The notes beneath the pieces were generated by a model, which had not been told where the DNA came from, did no database searches, and saw nothing but the letters and a program-made list of their open reading frames with translations. Both the position numbers and the translations under genes were made by a program. From contig CAMMST010000005.1 of the NCBI GenBank assembly GCA_946499615.1, positions 21,968-85,967 on the forward strand: DNA of 64,000 bases, read 5' to 3'. Below are positions 35,596 through 44,284 of this stretch, one piece after another (position 1 is the first letter of the stretch; the number at the start of each line of letters is the position of its first letter). The stretch is from Enterococcus_E cecorum_B. GTDB lineage: Bacteria; Bacillota; Bacilli; Lactobacillales; Enterococcaceae.

Positions 35596-36151
35596 GATTA
35601 TTGTCCATTTCAAAAATAGTTACTTTACAAATGCCATAACTTTGTTTACGAACTTGTTTTAGTTGACCAATTTCATCGGCTAATTCAACCTGATGATCCG
35701 TTTCGCAAACGATTGTGGCATTCTCACTTAAAAGCGCATATTCTTGAAGCCTTTCTAATTGTTTTTCAATTTCTTGTTTTGCATAAGGTGGATCTAAAAA
35801 AACATAATCAAATTGAAGTCCTTCTTGTCTAAAACGTTCAATCGCTTTATTGGCATCAGCTTTAATCACCGAAAATAATTCTGTTTCTTTCGTGAGGGCA
35901 ATATTTTCTTTAATAATTTTGATTGCTGAAAAATTTCGATCCACACAATAAGCATGTGAACACCCTCGAGAGATTGCCTCAATCGCTAATGCACCACTGC
36001 CAGAAAATAAATCTAAAACGACGCCCCCTTCAAAGTATGGTCCAATCATATTAAACATGGATTCTTTTACTTTGTCGGTAGTTGGTCGAGTATTATCACC
36101 ACTCAAACTTTTTAATCTTCTTGAGCGGTATTTTCCAGAAATAACTCGCAT
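35588..36151 (-). CDS. rsmD: 16S rRNA (guanine(966)-N2)-methyltransferase
   Basis: SAM-dependent methylation of G966 in the 30S subunit. 187 residues; motif I VVLDLFSGSGALAIEA (about residue 44), catalytic NPPY-type motif present as VFLDPPYAKQE (about 116), N-terminal GKYRSRRLKSL as in the family. Starts 8 nt after ylbG; overlaps coaD. Confidence 0.94.
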   Translation of the reverse strand: MRVISGKYRSRRLKSLSGDNTRPTTDKVKESMFNMIGPYFEGGVVLDLFSGSGALAIEAISRGCSHAYCVDRNFSAIKIIKENIALTKETELFSVIKADANKAIERFRQEGLQFDYVFLDPPYAKQEIEKQLERLQEYALLSENATIVCETDHQVELADEIGQLKQVRKQSYGICKVTIFEMDNNHD

Positions 36152-36159
36152 AACTCCCC

Positions 36160-36507
36160 CTAAAACACCTCATCTGCTAAACGAATGGTTGTATTTAACT
36201 CTTCTACTTCATAACCATCGTCATCGACTTGATACGCTTTTTTGGTACCAATTCGTTCGGCAAAATTCATTTCAATATCCGGACGATAAGAAGGTTCAAC
36301 ATGACGTACAAAATGTAGCTTCTCAATTCTTTTTATCACTTCTTCTACCTTCTCTTCGTTTACATAAAGACAAACATATTTTGATTTTTTAGAAATATAA
36401 TGAACTAACCCAAAACGTTTTAAGCTTTTTAATTGTCTAAGTGAGTAAACCCAGACAATAATCCCCCGTCTTTTGGTTATTTCAAATGCTGATTCATTCT
36501 CAGACAT
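36160..36507 (-). CDS. ylbG: YlbG family protein (DUF2129)
   Basis: 115 residues; the usual YlbG is about 90, with the extra length in an acidic C-terminal tail (about 85-115). Core pattern RRGIIVWVYSLRQLKSLKRFG and YVCLYVNEEKVEEVIKRI fits DUF2129. No known function. The frame is open 24 codons higher inside ylbF; the ATG at 36507 with GGAGGAAGTTGTC is preferred and overlaps the ylbF stop by 8 nt. Confidence 0.85.
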   Translation of the reverse strand: MSENESAFEITKRRGIIVWVYSLRQLKSLKRFGLVHYISKKSKYVCLYVNEEKVEEVIKRIEKLHFVRHVEPSYRPDIEMNFAERIGTKKAYQVDDDGYEVEELNTTIRLADEVF

Positions 36508-36928
36508 GACAACTTCCTCCACAACCATGATGATTTTGACGAATAAAAAATGGATTCCCTGCGTCAACTTTGATATCATCAGAAATAACTGTACTCATTT
36601 CAACACAAATCTCGTCTAAAATACCTTGTAAAGCCGTTTCTGACTGACGAAAAGCAATCATTTGCGGCTGCATATCCATCTTACGCTTCGCACGTTGTAA
36701 TTCACGCCGGATTTGTTTAAATTCTGGCAGATAAGCGCCAAAACGTTCTACTTCCTCAAAATGAGTTTTTTTATGCTGAAAATCAAGAATATCCTTTTGC
36801 AAATCATTATCGCAATTTACGGCATCTTGTGCTTTGATATATTGATGAAAGGTATCCGAATGTACAATATTAGCGAGTAATTCATCGACTTTTTCATCTA
36901 ATGCGATTAATTCCTCATTAATAATCAC
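36500..36928 (-). CDS. ylbF: YlbF/YmcA family protein (RicF-like)
   Basis: 142 residues. Helical YlbF domain (about 15-115) and a Cys-containing tail HGCGGSCHV at the very end. In Bacillus, RicF with RicA and RicT forms an Fe-S complex that guides RNase Y processing and affects competence, biofilm and sporulation; the tail cysteines are consistent with that but the complex is not shown here. Start: the ORF is open from 36958, but a GTG at 36928 lies 8 nt after AAGGGGG, a much better site. Confidence 0.83.
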   Translation of the reverse strand: MIINEELIALDEKVDELLANIVHSDTFHQYIKAQDAVNCDNDLQKDILDFQHKKTHFEEVERFGAYLPEFKQIRRELQRAKRKMDMQPQMIAFRQSETALQGILDEICVEMSTVISDDIKVDAGNPFFIRQNHHGCGGSCHV

Positions 36929-36947
36929 ACAAATTTCCCCCTTTATT

Positions 36948-38039
36948 TTATCCTTCATCCAGTATTAAGACTAACATATCTTGTTTATGAAATGCAATAC
37001 TTAATGCTTTTGACTGATTATTTGTTAATTTGTTATGTAAGATAGGATTGGTTTGTAATTGTAAAGCGATATCCATACAATCGACACTTGGCGCTAAAAA
37101 AATTCCGCGAGTATTTTCTAATTGGGCTATATCCGTCAAATGTTTCATCTCATCCGTTGTAAACGTAAAAAATGGCTCCGTTCTTTGTGTGCGCATCTCT
37201 TTTAACTGAAGTATCCTTGCAGTACTTAATACTTTTTCAGGACTTTGCTCAAACTGTGCTAATGCTTCATTGGCAACACTCGCTGACTCAGAATCATCTA
37301 TTTGATATTTCTTTTCATCAAGGCGACTGAATAAAGTCAAGAAATAATTCGCTTTTTGAACACTTAACGCTTCCCAATTTGCTAGTCGATTTTCATTTTC
37401 ATAAGTTTCATACTGACCTTTTATAAGTTGGTAAGGAGCTACTTTTAGCAGATAATGTGCGTCTAGGTATCGAATAGCAAACAATTTCCCAGTAATTGGA
37501 TGAAAATAGCAGATAGCATAGACTTGATTATTGTAGCTAATAAAGGGCCGATAATTCATATCTTCTTCTGATAATTCGAATTGGTATTCTTTATCTTGCA
37601 TTTTAATGGACAAAGAACTAGAGATGACAGTTTGCGATAGTAAGTCTTCTAAGTCCATCCCCAAATGAAAATGATTTCCTACTTTTCCTTTGTTACCGAA
37701 AACTGTTAATTCTTGGATTTTACCATTATGATTCGTTAATAAATCAAAATTTTGATGTTGATTGGCAAATAAATATTCAGTATACCCATAGCCTGTATCA
37801 ACATTTTGTAATTCTTTTGGTAATTTTTCACGTATTGTGTTAATATCTTGACCAATCATCTGGGCATAAATATCAGCTGCAATGTTTTCAGTATTTTGCT
37901 GCGGTCTAGGTTGTTTCAGTTTAACCGTATTAGATTGCGAGTTTATTTTCGTCTTAATTGGATAAAAAATCGGCTGCAAATATACAGCAAGAAGGACCGA
38001 AATAAAAATAATCATAAACGATAATTTACGATATTTCAT
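36948..38039 (-). CDS. CAP-associated domain protein with degenerate CAP domain (YlbC-like)
   Basis: 363 residues: an N-terminal membrane anchor or signal (about 6-24), a linker, a CAP_assoc_N-like region (about 55-195; IGQDINTIREKLPKEL, GNHFHLGMDLEDLL) and a C-terminal region (about 215-363) in the position of the CAP/SCP domain. The typical CAP motifs (His-x-x-Asp, GENI, HR-x-x-L) are not visible; only remnants such as APSVDCMDIALQL and LSIAFHKQDMLVLIL align in layout. Secreted or surface-anchored; function unknown. Position upstream of ylbF matches Bacillus ylbC. Confidence 0.75.
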   Translation of the reverse strand: MKYRKLSFMIIFISVLLAVYLQPIFYPIKTKINSQSNTVKLKQPRPQQNTENIAADIYAQMIGQDINTIREKLPKELQNVDTGYGYTEYLFANQHQNFDLLTNHNGKIQELTVFGNKGKVGNHFHLGMDLEDLLSQTVISSSLSIKMQDKEYQFELSEEDMNYRPFISYNNQVYAICYFHPITGKLFAIRYLDAHYLLKVAPYQLIKGQYETYENENRLANWEALSVQKANYFLTLFSRLDEKKYQIDDSESASVANEALAQFEQSPEKVLSTARILQLKEMRTQRTEPFFTFTTDEMKHLTDIAQLENTRGIFLAPSVDCMDIALQLQTNPILHNKLTNNQSKALSIAFHKQDMLVLILDEG

Positions 38040-38060
38040 TTCAATCCCTCCAAATACATA

Positions 38061-41000
38061 TTATTTTAATTCGATAAGCAAATCACCTGACTGAATGGTT
38101 TCGCCAGGATGTACATATAAATGATCGACTACCCCATCAAAACGTGCTTCGATTGCCGTTTCCATTTTCATCGCTTCAGTAATCATCAAGACATCGCCCT
38201 TTTTCACATGATCACCTTTTTTCACTAATACTTGTAAAACAGAGCCGGACATTGTCGCACCATATTGATTTTTATCTGTTGGTTCAGCTTTTTTACGATG
38301 CACAATTGTACTTTGAATAGATTTATCATTTACCACAATTTCGCGTCTTTGACCATTTAAATTAAAGAATAAGATACGATTGCCTTCTTCATCTGCTTCA
38401 CCTATTTCGTCTAATCGAATAATTAATACCTTCCCTTTTTCGATTTCAACATTAATTTTTTCGCCTAAACGCATCCCATAAAAGAAAGTAGGGGTATCTA
38501 ATAGCTTGACTTCCCCAAATTGCTCATAGGCTTTACAGTAATCTAAAAAGACCTGTGGATATATCAAGTAACTCAAAACTTGTTCATCTTTAGGAGTAAA
38601 GCCTACTTTTTCAGCTAATTCATTACGTACCTTTTCAAAATCAACAGCAGGTGCTAACTGGCCGGGACGCACAGTTATAGATGGACGGCCTTTCAAAATA
38701 ATTTTTTGCAGTTTTTCAGGGAAACCGCCAACTGGTTGTCCAAGCTGTCCTTCAAAGAAAGAAACCACTGAATCAGGGAAACTTAAAGTATCGCCTTTTT
38801 CGTAAAGATCCTCTTTAGTTAATCGATTTTGAACCATAAATAAGGCCATATCCCCTACCACTTTAGAAGAAGGTGTCACTTTCACAATGTCCCCAAACAT
38901 CATGTTCACTTTACGATACATTTGCTTGACTTCATCCCATTTATCACTTAGGCCAACCGCTTTTGCTTGTTGTTGTAAATTAGAATATTGCCCACCAGGC
39001 ATTTCATGTAAATAGACTTCAGTTTGAGGCGCGTTCATGCCATTTTCAAAACTTTGATAATATGGGCGCACATCTTCCCAATAATGATTTAATGCTTGGG
39101 CTTTTTGAATATCCATTTGTGGTGCGCGTTTATCCCCCAACAAAGCATAGTATAGACTTGACATGCTTGGTTGACTCGTATGGGCACTCATTGCAGAAAT
39201 AGCTACATCGACAATATCTACCCCTGCTTGAATTGCTTTTTCATAAGTCATAATCGCATTACCAGAAGTATCATGTGTATGAAGATGAATTGGCACATCC
39301 ACAGTATCCTTCAATTCAGAAATTAAGCGATAAGCAGCTTGTGGTTTTAATAAGCCGGCCATATCTTTAATCGCAATAATATGCGCACCCAAACTTTCCA
39401 AATCTTTAGCCATTTGTTTATAGTAATGTATATCATATTTACTACGAAGCGGATCATTAATATCACCTGTGTAACAAATCGCCGCTTCAGCAATTTTACC
39501 AGTATCTAAAACTGCTTGAATACTTGGTTCCATTTGAGCAGTCCAGTTCAGACTATCAAATATACGGAAGACATCGATTCCTTGTTTGGCTGATTCTTTA
39601 ATAAAGGCTTGAATGACATTATCTGGGTAGTTTGAATAACCCACCGCATTAGATCCTCTAAATAGCATTTGCATCAACGTATTTGGCATTTGTTGACGAA
39701 TTTTACGTAATCTTTCCCATGGATCTTCATTTAAGAAACGATACGCCACATCAAAAGTTGCCCCACCCCACATTTCACTTGAGAACAATTGTGGAATAGC
39801 AAATTGCGTTTGAGCTGCAATTTTTTCAATATCATGTGTTCGAACGCGGGTAGCTAGTAAACTTTGATGCGCATCACGGAAGGTCGTATCCGTTAAAAGT
39901 ACAGCCTGTTGTTCTTGAACCCATTTAGAAACAGCTTGCGGACCTTCTTTATCCAAAATCTTTTTAGCGGTAACAATTTCTTTATTTTGCGTAATTATTT
40001 CTTTTGGTACACGCGGCACTTCAAAGAATGGTTTTGCTTTTTTATCAATTCCTGGGAAACCATTAATCGTGATTTCACCAATATATTTCATAGTTTTATT
40101 TCCACGATCTCGCGTACTAGAAAACTCAAATAAACTTGGTGTGTTGTCAATAAAGGTAGTCTTGGCATTTCCTGATTGGAAGACTTCATTATGAATGACA
40201 TTTTGCATAAATGGGATGTTTGTCTTTACCCCACGAATTCTAAACTCTTTCAAGCAACGTTGCATCTTCTGAATCGCTGCTTGGAAGGTAGCACCATGCG
40301 TACAAACTTTAACTAACAAAGAATCAAAATATGGTGTAACAATGGCACCCGCATAAGCATTACCAACATCTAAACGAACACCAAAGCCACCAGGTGAGCG
40401 ATAAGTATCGATTTTACCAGTATCAGGCATGAAATTATTCAATGGATCTTCTGTTGTAATCCGACATTGAATCGCTGCACCTTTAAGATAAATATTTTCT
40501 TGCTGTGGAATATGAATATCTTTATGTAAATCTTTCCCTTGAGCAATTAAAATTTGACTAGTCACAATGTCAATATCTGTAATTAATTCAGTAATCGTAT
40601 GTTCTACTTGTACACGTGGATTCACTTCAATAAAGTAGAAATCATCGCCACTAACCAAAAATTCTACAGTTCCAGCATTGACATATCCGACATGTTTCAT
40701 TAATTGAACAGCCGCACCACAGATTTTTTCACGTAATTCAGTTGATAATGATACACAAGGTGCAACTTCAACTACTTTCTGATGACGTCTTTGTACTGAG
40801 CAATCACGTTCGAATAAGTGCACAACATTACCATGCATATCACCTAAAATCTGCACTTCAATATGTTTTGGATCAGCAATATATTTTTCTACATAGACTT
40901 CATCACTACCAAATGCGGCTTTAGCTTCACTCTTTGCACGGTTGTAGCCTTCTAAAGCTTGAGCATCATCAAAGGCCACGCGCATGCCACGACCACCACC

Positions 41001-41486
41001 GCCAAGAGCAGCTTTAATCATAATTGGATAGCCGTAATCCTTTGCAAAATCAAGCACCTCATCTACAGAGTCTACCGGGCCGTCACTTCCTGGAATAGAT
41101 TGAATGCCGGCTTTCACGGCTGCTTCTTTTGCTTTAATCTTATCTCCAAAAATATCTAGATGTTCAAGTTTTGGTCCGATGAATGTCAGGCCTTCTTCTT
41201 GACAACGTTTCGCAAACTGTAAATTTTCAGATAAAAATCCATAGCCTGGGTGAATCGCATCTGCCCCAGCTTCTTTGGCAACTCGGATGATGCCTTCAAT
41301 ATCCAAATACGCTTCAATTGGCTTTTTACCTTCACCGATTAAGTAGGCTTCATCTGCTTTAAAACGGTGAACAGAATATTCATCTTCAGCTGCATAAATA
41401 CCGACTGTTGCAATTCCTAACTCCGCACATGCACGAAAAACACGTATTGCGATTTCGCCACGATTTGCGACTAATACTTTTTTCAT
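38061..41486 (-). CDS. pycA: pyruvate carboxylase
   Basis: Biotin enzyme making oxaloacetate from pyruvate, bicarbonate and ATP; feeds aspartate synthesis. 1141 residues with all domains: biotin carboxylase (1-455; KAALGGGGRGMRVA ATP grasp loop near 160, EVNPRVQVEHTITE near 290), carboxyltransferase (about 530-800; DTTFRDAHQSLLATRVR near 535, with metal-binding HLHTHDTSG), tetramerisation/allosteric region and C-terminal biotin carrier domain with the biotinyl lysine in ITEAMKMETAIEA near 1107. Lies between ftsW and the CAP-associated gene and is 24 nt from ftsW, an arrangement known in Enterococcus. Confidence 0.97.
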   Translation of the reverse strand: MKKVLVANRGEIAIRVFRACAELGIATVGIYAAEDEYSVHRFKADEAYLIGEGKKPIEAYLDIEGIIRVAKEAGADAIHPGYGFLSENLQFAKRCQEEGLTFIGPKLEHLDIFGDKIKAKEAAVKAGIQSIPGSDGPVDSVDEVLDFAKDYGYPIMIKAALGGGGRGMRVAFDDAQALEGYNRAKSEAKAAFGSDEVYVEKYIADPKHIEVQILGDMHGNVVHLFERDCSVQRRHQKVVEVAPCVSLSTELREKICGAAVQLMKHVGYVNAGTVEFLVSGDDFYFIEVNPRVQVEHTITELITDIDIVTSQILIAQGKDLHKDIHIPQQENIYLKGAAIQCRITTEDPLNNFMPDTGKIDTYRSPGGFGVRLDVGNAYAGAIVTPYFDSLLVKVCTHGATFQAAIQKMQRCLKEFRIRGVKTNIPFMQNVIHNEVFQSGNAKTTFIDNTPSLFEFSSTRDRGNKTMKYIGEITINGFPGIDKKAKPFFEVPRVPKEIITQNKEIVTAKKILDKEGPQAVSKWVQEQQAVLLTDTTFRDAHQSLLATRVRTHDIEKIAAQTQFAIPQLFSSEMWGGATFDVAYRFLNEDPWERLRKIRQQMPNTLMQMLFRGSNAVGYSNYPDNVIQAFIKESAKQGIDVFRIFDSLNWTAQMEPSIQAVLDTGKIAEAAICYTGDINDPLRSKYDIHYYKQMAKDLESLGAHIIAIKDMAGLLKPQAAYRLISELKDTVDVPIHLHTHDTSGNAIMTYEKAIQAGVDIVDVAISAMSAHTSQPSMSSLYYALLGDKRAPQMDIQKAQALNHYWEDVRPYYQSFENGMNAPQTEVYLHEMPGGQYSNLQQQAKAVGLSDKWDEVKQMYRKVNMMFGDIVKVTPSSKVVGDMALFMVQNRLTKEDLYEKGDTLSFPDSVVSFFEGQLGQPVGGFPEKLQKIILKGRPSITVRPGQLAPAVDFEKVRNELAEKVGFTPKDEQVLSYLIYPQVFLDYCKAYEQFGEVKLLDTPTFFYGMRLGEKINVEIEKGKVLIIRLDEIGEADEEGNRILFFNLNGQRREIVVNDKSIQSTIVHRKKAEPTDKNQYGATMSGSVLQVLVKKGDHVKKGDVLMITEAMKMETAIEARFDGVVDHLYVHPGETIQSGDLLIELK

Positions 41487-41510
41487 CGAACCACTCCTTG
41501 AATTTATTTA

Positions 41511-42695
41511 TCAATACAACATCAATTTTTTCTTCTTTTCATCAGCACTAATATTTAAGACTAAACCAACACAGGCTGATAAAACAATTAAACTAGAACC
41601 ACCTTGACTAAAGAATGGAAAGGTAATCCCCGTTAATGGAATCAAACCAGTAATTCCCCCTAAATTGATGAAGATTTGAATCAAAAATAATGAACCGACG
41701 CCTAAACAAATCATTGAATTAAAAGCATCATTTGAACGAATACCAATTAAAAGGATTCGTCCGACTAAAAACAACAATAAACCTAAAATAAGAATAGCCC
41801 CAATTAATCCCAATTCTTCAACAACAATTGCAAAAATAAAGTCTGTTGAAGCAGCAAAACTTAGGAAACCTTTCTTTTGGATACTATTTCCTAAACCTAA
41901 ACCAAATAATCGACCATTAAACATTGCATAATAGCCATTTACCAGTTGATGACCGTCGCCAAATTCATCTTTAAATGGATTTAAGAATACTGCAAAACGA
42001 GAGGCAACGTGTGCAGGTAAAAAACTACCATTGGTGATACGAATAATAAACATCGTAAGAATACTAAACGCAAAAGTGCCAAACGCTATGATATAACCAT
42101 AAAGATAATTGATCCCACTAATCATCAACATCACAATCAGTAGTAAAGCAATGATGGCCGCATTTCCAAAATCGGGATACAAGGCTAAAATTCCCATAGA
42201 TAGCGCACACAGCCCTACAGGTACTTTAACAGCCTCAATCATCTTGTCAGGAATCAACACTTGGCGATCTGAAATTTGCGCAGCTAACATCCAAATCATC
42301 ACAAACTTCCAAAACTCAACCGGCTGGATCGTCCCCAGTCCAGGAATTTGAATCCAACCATGAGCACCATTAACGGTTTTAAAACCAAAAGCAATCACCA
42401 TCAAACCTAATACAATTGCGACAAATATCCGTACAAACTTCAAATTTTTTAGCATACTGAGCTTCATTTTATATAAGATAGCCATCAAAATAATACTTAA
42501 AAATAAAAAGATGGCTTGTTTGACCATATCAGTGATTGGATTTTTTCCTTGTGATATAAGAGAATATGATGATGCGCTATATACCATCATCAAGCCAATA
42601 ACGGTCAAAATTAAATAGGGAATTAAAATACTATAATCTAATAAATGTCTTTTCTTTACTTTCTTTGACAATGGATCATCCTTGGGTCGCCCCAT
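41511..42695 (-). CDS. ftsW: cell-division / elongation glycosyltransferase FtsW/RodA family
   Basis: Lipid II polymerase (SEDS family) of the septum. 394 residues, ten membrane segments; conserved signature FAIVVEELGLIGAILIL (about 281) and the final FPFFSQGGSSLIV (about 358). ATG 42695 has its AGAAAGGA site almost touching it; a TTG at 42671 lies 7 nt after AAGGA and is the alternative start, losing 8 residues of charged N-terminus. Followed 24 nt later by pycA. FtsW and RodA cannot be told apart with certainty by eye; position by pycA/ylaN favours FtsW. Confidence 0.9.
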   Translation of the reverse strand: MGRPKDDPLSKKVKKRHLLDYSILIPYLILTVIGLMMVYSASSYSLISQGKNPITDMVKQAIFLFLSIILMAILYKMKLSMLKNLKFVRIFVAIVLGLMVIAFGFKTVNGAHGWIQIPGLGTIQPVEFWKFVMIWMLAAQISDRQVLIPDKMIEAVKVPVGLCALSMGILALYPDFGNAAIIALLLIVMLMISGINYLYGYIIAFGTFAFSILTMFIIRITNGSFLPAHVASRFAVFLNPFKDEFGDGHQLVNGYYAMFNGRLFGLGLGNSIQKKGFLSFAASTDFIFAIVVEELGLIGAILILGLLLFLVGRILLIGIRSNDAFNSMICLGVGSLFLIQIFINLGGITGLIPLTGITFPFFSQGGSSLIVLSACVGLVLNISADEKKKKLMLY

Positions 42696-42721
42696 TTCCT
42701 TTCTAATGACATAAACTAAGA

Positions 42722-42765
42722 ATAAAAAAGGGAATAACTCACAAAGCTATTTCGTTATCCCCCAT
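42722..42765 (-). terminator. terminator after ylaN
   Basis: Arms GGGGATAAC and GTTATTCCC around about 15 nt, then TTTTTTATT on the minus strand. Only about 27 nt separate it from ftsW, so ftsW-pycA has either a promoter I cannot see or depends on read-through. Confidence 0.82.
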
Positions 42766-42774
42766 TATATTTAA

Positions 42775-43086
42775 CTACTTTAAAGTCACATCTTCGTCTT
42801 TTTGTTCTGCAACCTGCTGTTCTTTATAGACTTCTTGATACAATAAATCTAAGTTTTTCTCTAAGTCACTTAAAATTTGTTGACCTTCTGTACTATCTAA
42901 AATACCTAACTGAATCGCATAAGCAACTTGTCGTGATAAACCATACATTTGCGTATCCACAACTTCTTCAAAAGCCTTACAATGTGCAACACATAAACTA
43001 TTCTTTTGATTTGCAATTAAGCGGCGAATACGTTGGGCTTCATTTTGTAATAACTCTACAGCATGTTCTCTAGAAACCTCTTTCAT
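42775..43086 (-). CDS. ylaN: YlaN family protein (DUF1507)
   Basis: 103 residues, helical, KEVSREHAVELLQNEAQRI at the start and a charged tail. In Bacillus YlaN binds Fur and relieves its repression under iron limitation; here that is only inferred by family. The frame opens 15 codons higher, but the ATG at 43086 after GGAGTGAGAAGG gives the family N-terminus. Has its own promoter. Confidence 0.88.
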   Translation of the reverse strand: MKEVSREHAVELLQNEAQRIRRLIANQKNSLCVAHCKAFEEVVDTQMYGLSRQVAYAIQLGILDSTEGQQILSDLEKNLDLLYQEVYKEQQVAEQKDEDVTLK

Positions 43087-43119
43087 CCTTCTCACTCCAA
43101 TTTTGTCATGGTATGTTTT

Positions 43120-43128
43120 ATTATAGCA
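43120..43128 (-). promoter_or_regulatory. extended -10 promoter of ylaN
   Basis: Minus-strand TGCTATAAT about 35 nt before the start; -35 is only a T-run. Confidence 0.6.
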
Positions 43129-43175
43129 CAATTTTTAAGTAAAAAAACAGCTTGAATCAATTTTGTAGAAAATCT

Positions 43176-44207
43176 TTAAACTAATGGACTAAATAAATAA
43201 GCATGTACTAATTGCTCCGTCGCTTGTACAGATTCAATGTGGGTACGTTCGTAGGCATGACTAGATTCAATTCCTGCTCCGAATAAGGCGTGTTTAACTT
43301 CGGCACCAGCTGAAAGCGCCGCAGATGCATCACTGGCATAATACGGATAGATATCAAGCTTATAATCAATCTTATTTTCTTTACATAATTGGACTAAATG
43401 TTGACGGAAAGCATAATGATATGGACCTGAACCATCTTTCACACAAATAGAAACACTATATTCATCTGTCTGTTGATCATCACCCATCGCTCCCATATCA
43501 ACTGCTAAATATTCAACTACTTCATTTGGAATATTACTGTTCATGCCATGACCGACTTCTTCAAAAGTACTAAAAGCAAAATGTGTAGTATATGGAAGCG
43601 TTAAACCTTCTTCTTTGATTTGACGCAATTGGTTCATTAAAATAGCTGCAGAAACTTTATCATCTAAATGACGACTCTTAATAAATCCTAAATCAGTCAC
43701 TTGTGTGCGGGCATCAAAAGAAATAAAATCTCCTACTTCGATACCTAATTGACGGACATCTTCTTCATTAAAGACTTTCGCATCCAAGCGTACTTCCATA
43801 TTTTCTTGGTTTCTTTCAGCTGTACGTGCATCCTTATACACATGCACACTCGTTTGATGCATTAAGATCGTACCTGAAATGGTTTGTTCACTTCCAGAAA
43901 GATGAATCAAACAATTTTCACCTTCAATGGATGAATAACCAAAACCACCGATTAAATCAATTTTTAAACGTCCATTTGGTTTGATGGCACGCACCATGGC
44001 CCCAAGTGTATCTACATGGGCTGTGACAAATCGTTGTTGCTTATCATTTTCACCCTTCACTGTAACTAATAAACCACCTTTAGCAGTGATTTGTGGCTTA
44101 TAACCAAATGATTGCAGTGTTTCATTTACATATTGAATCACTTTTTGTGTATAGCCTGTTGGTGATGGAATTGCTGTTAATTTTTGGATATATTCGACTG
44201 TTTGCAT
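43176..44207 (-). CDS. M42-family metallo-aminopeptidase (glutamyl aminopeptidase/endoglucanase-like)
   Basis: 343 residues, co-catalytic metallopeptidase. Metal ligands: FVTAHVDTLGAM (about residue 62), SRHLDDKVSAAILM (about 175), catalytic FSTFEEVGHGMN (about 210; the paired glutamates) and YASDASAA / GIESSHAYERTH near the C-terminus. PepA/YsdC-like, working on oligopeptides in the cytoplasm. Exact specificity is not readable. Next gene upstream is typA, with a terminator between. Confidence 0.9.
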   Translation of the reverse strand: MQTVEYIQKLTAIPSPTGYTQKVIQYVNETLQSFGYKPQITAKGGLLVTVKGENDKQQRFVTAHVDTLGAMVRAIKPNGRLKIDLIGGFGYSSIEGENCLIHLSGSEQTISGTILMHQTSVHVYKDARTAERNQENMEVRLDAKVFNEEDVRQLGIEVGDFISFDARTQVTDLGFIKSRHLDDKVSAAILMNQLRQIKEEGLTLPYTTHFAFSTFEEVGHGMNSNIPNEVVEYLAVDMGAMGDDQQTDEYSVSICVKDGSGPYHYAFRQHLVQLCKENKIDYKLDIYPYYASDASAALSAGAEVKHALFGAGIESSHAYERTHIESVQATEQLVHAYLFSPLV

Positions 44208-44239
44208 CTCAGTCAGTCCTTTCTAGTAATTACTATTAT

Positions 44240-44280
44240 AATAAAAGGCGAAAACCTAATGATTAGTTCTCGCCTTAAAA
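44240..44280 (-). terminator. terminator after typA
   Basis: Arms AAGGCGAGAAC and GTTTTCGCCTT around about 10 nt, then TTATT on the minus strand, just past the typA stop. Confidence 0.8.
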
Positions 44281-44284
44281 TTAA

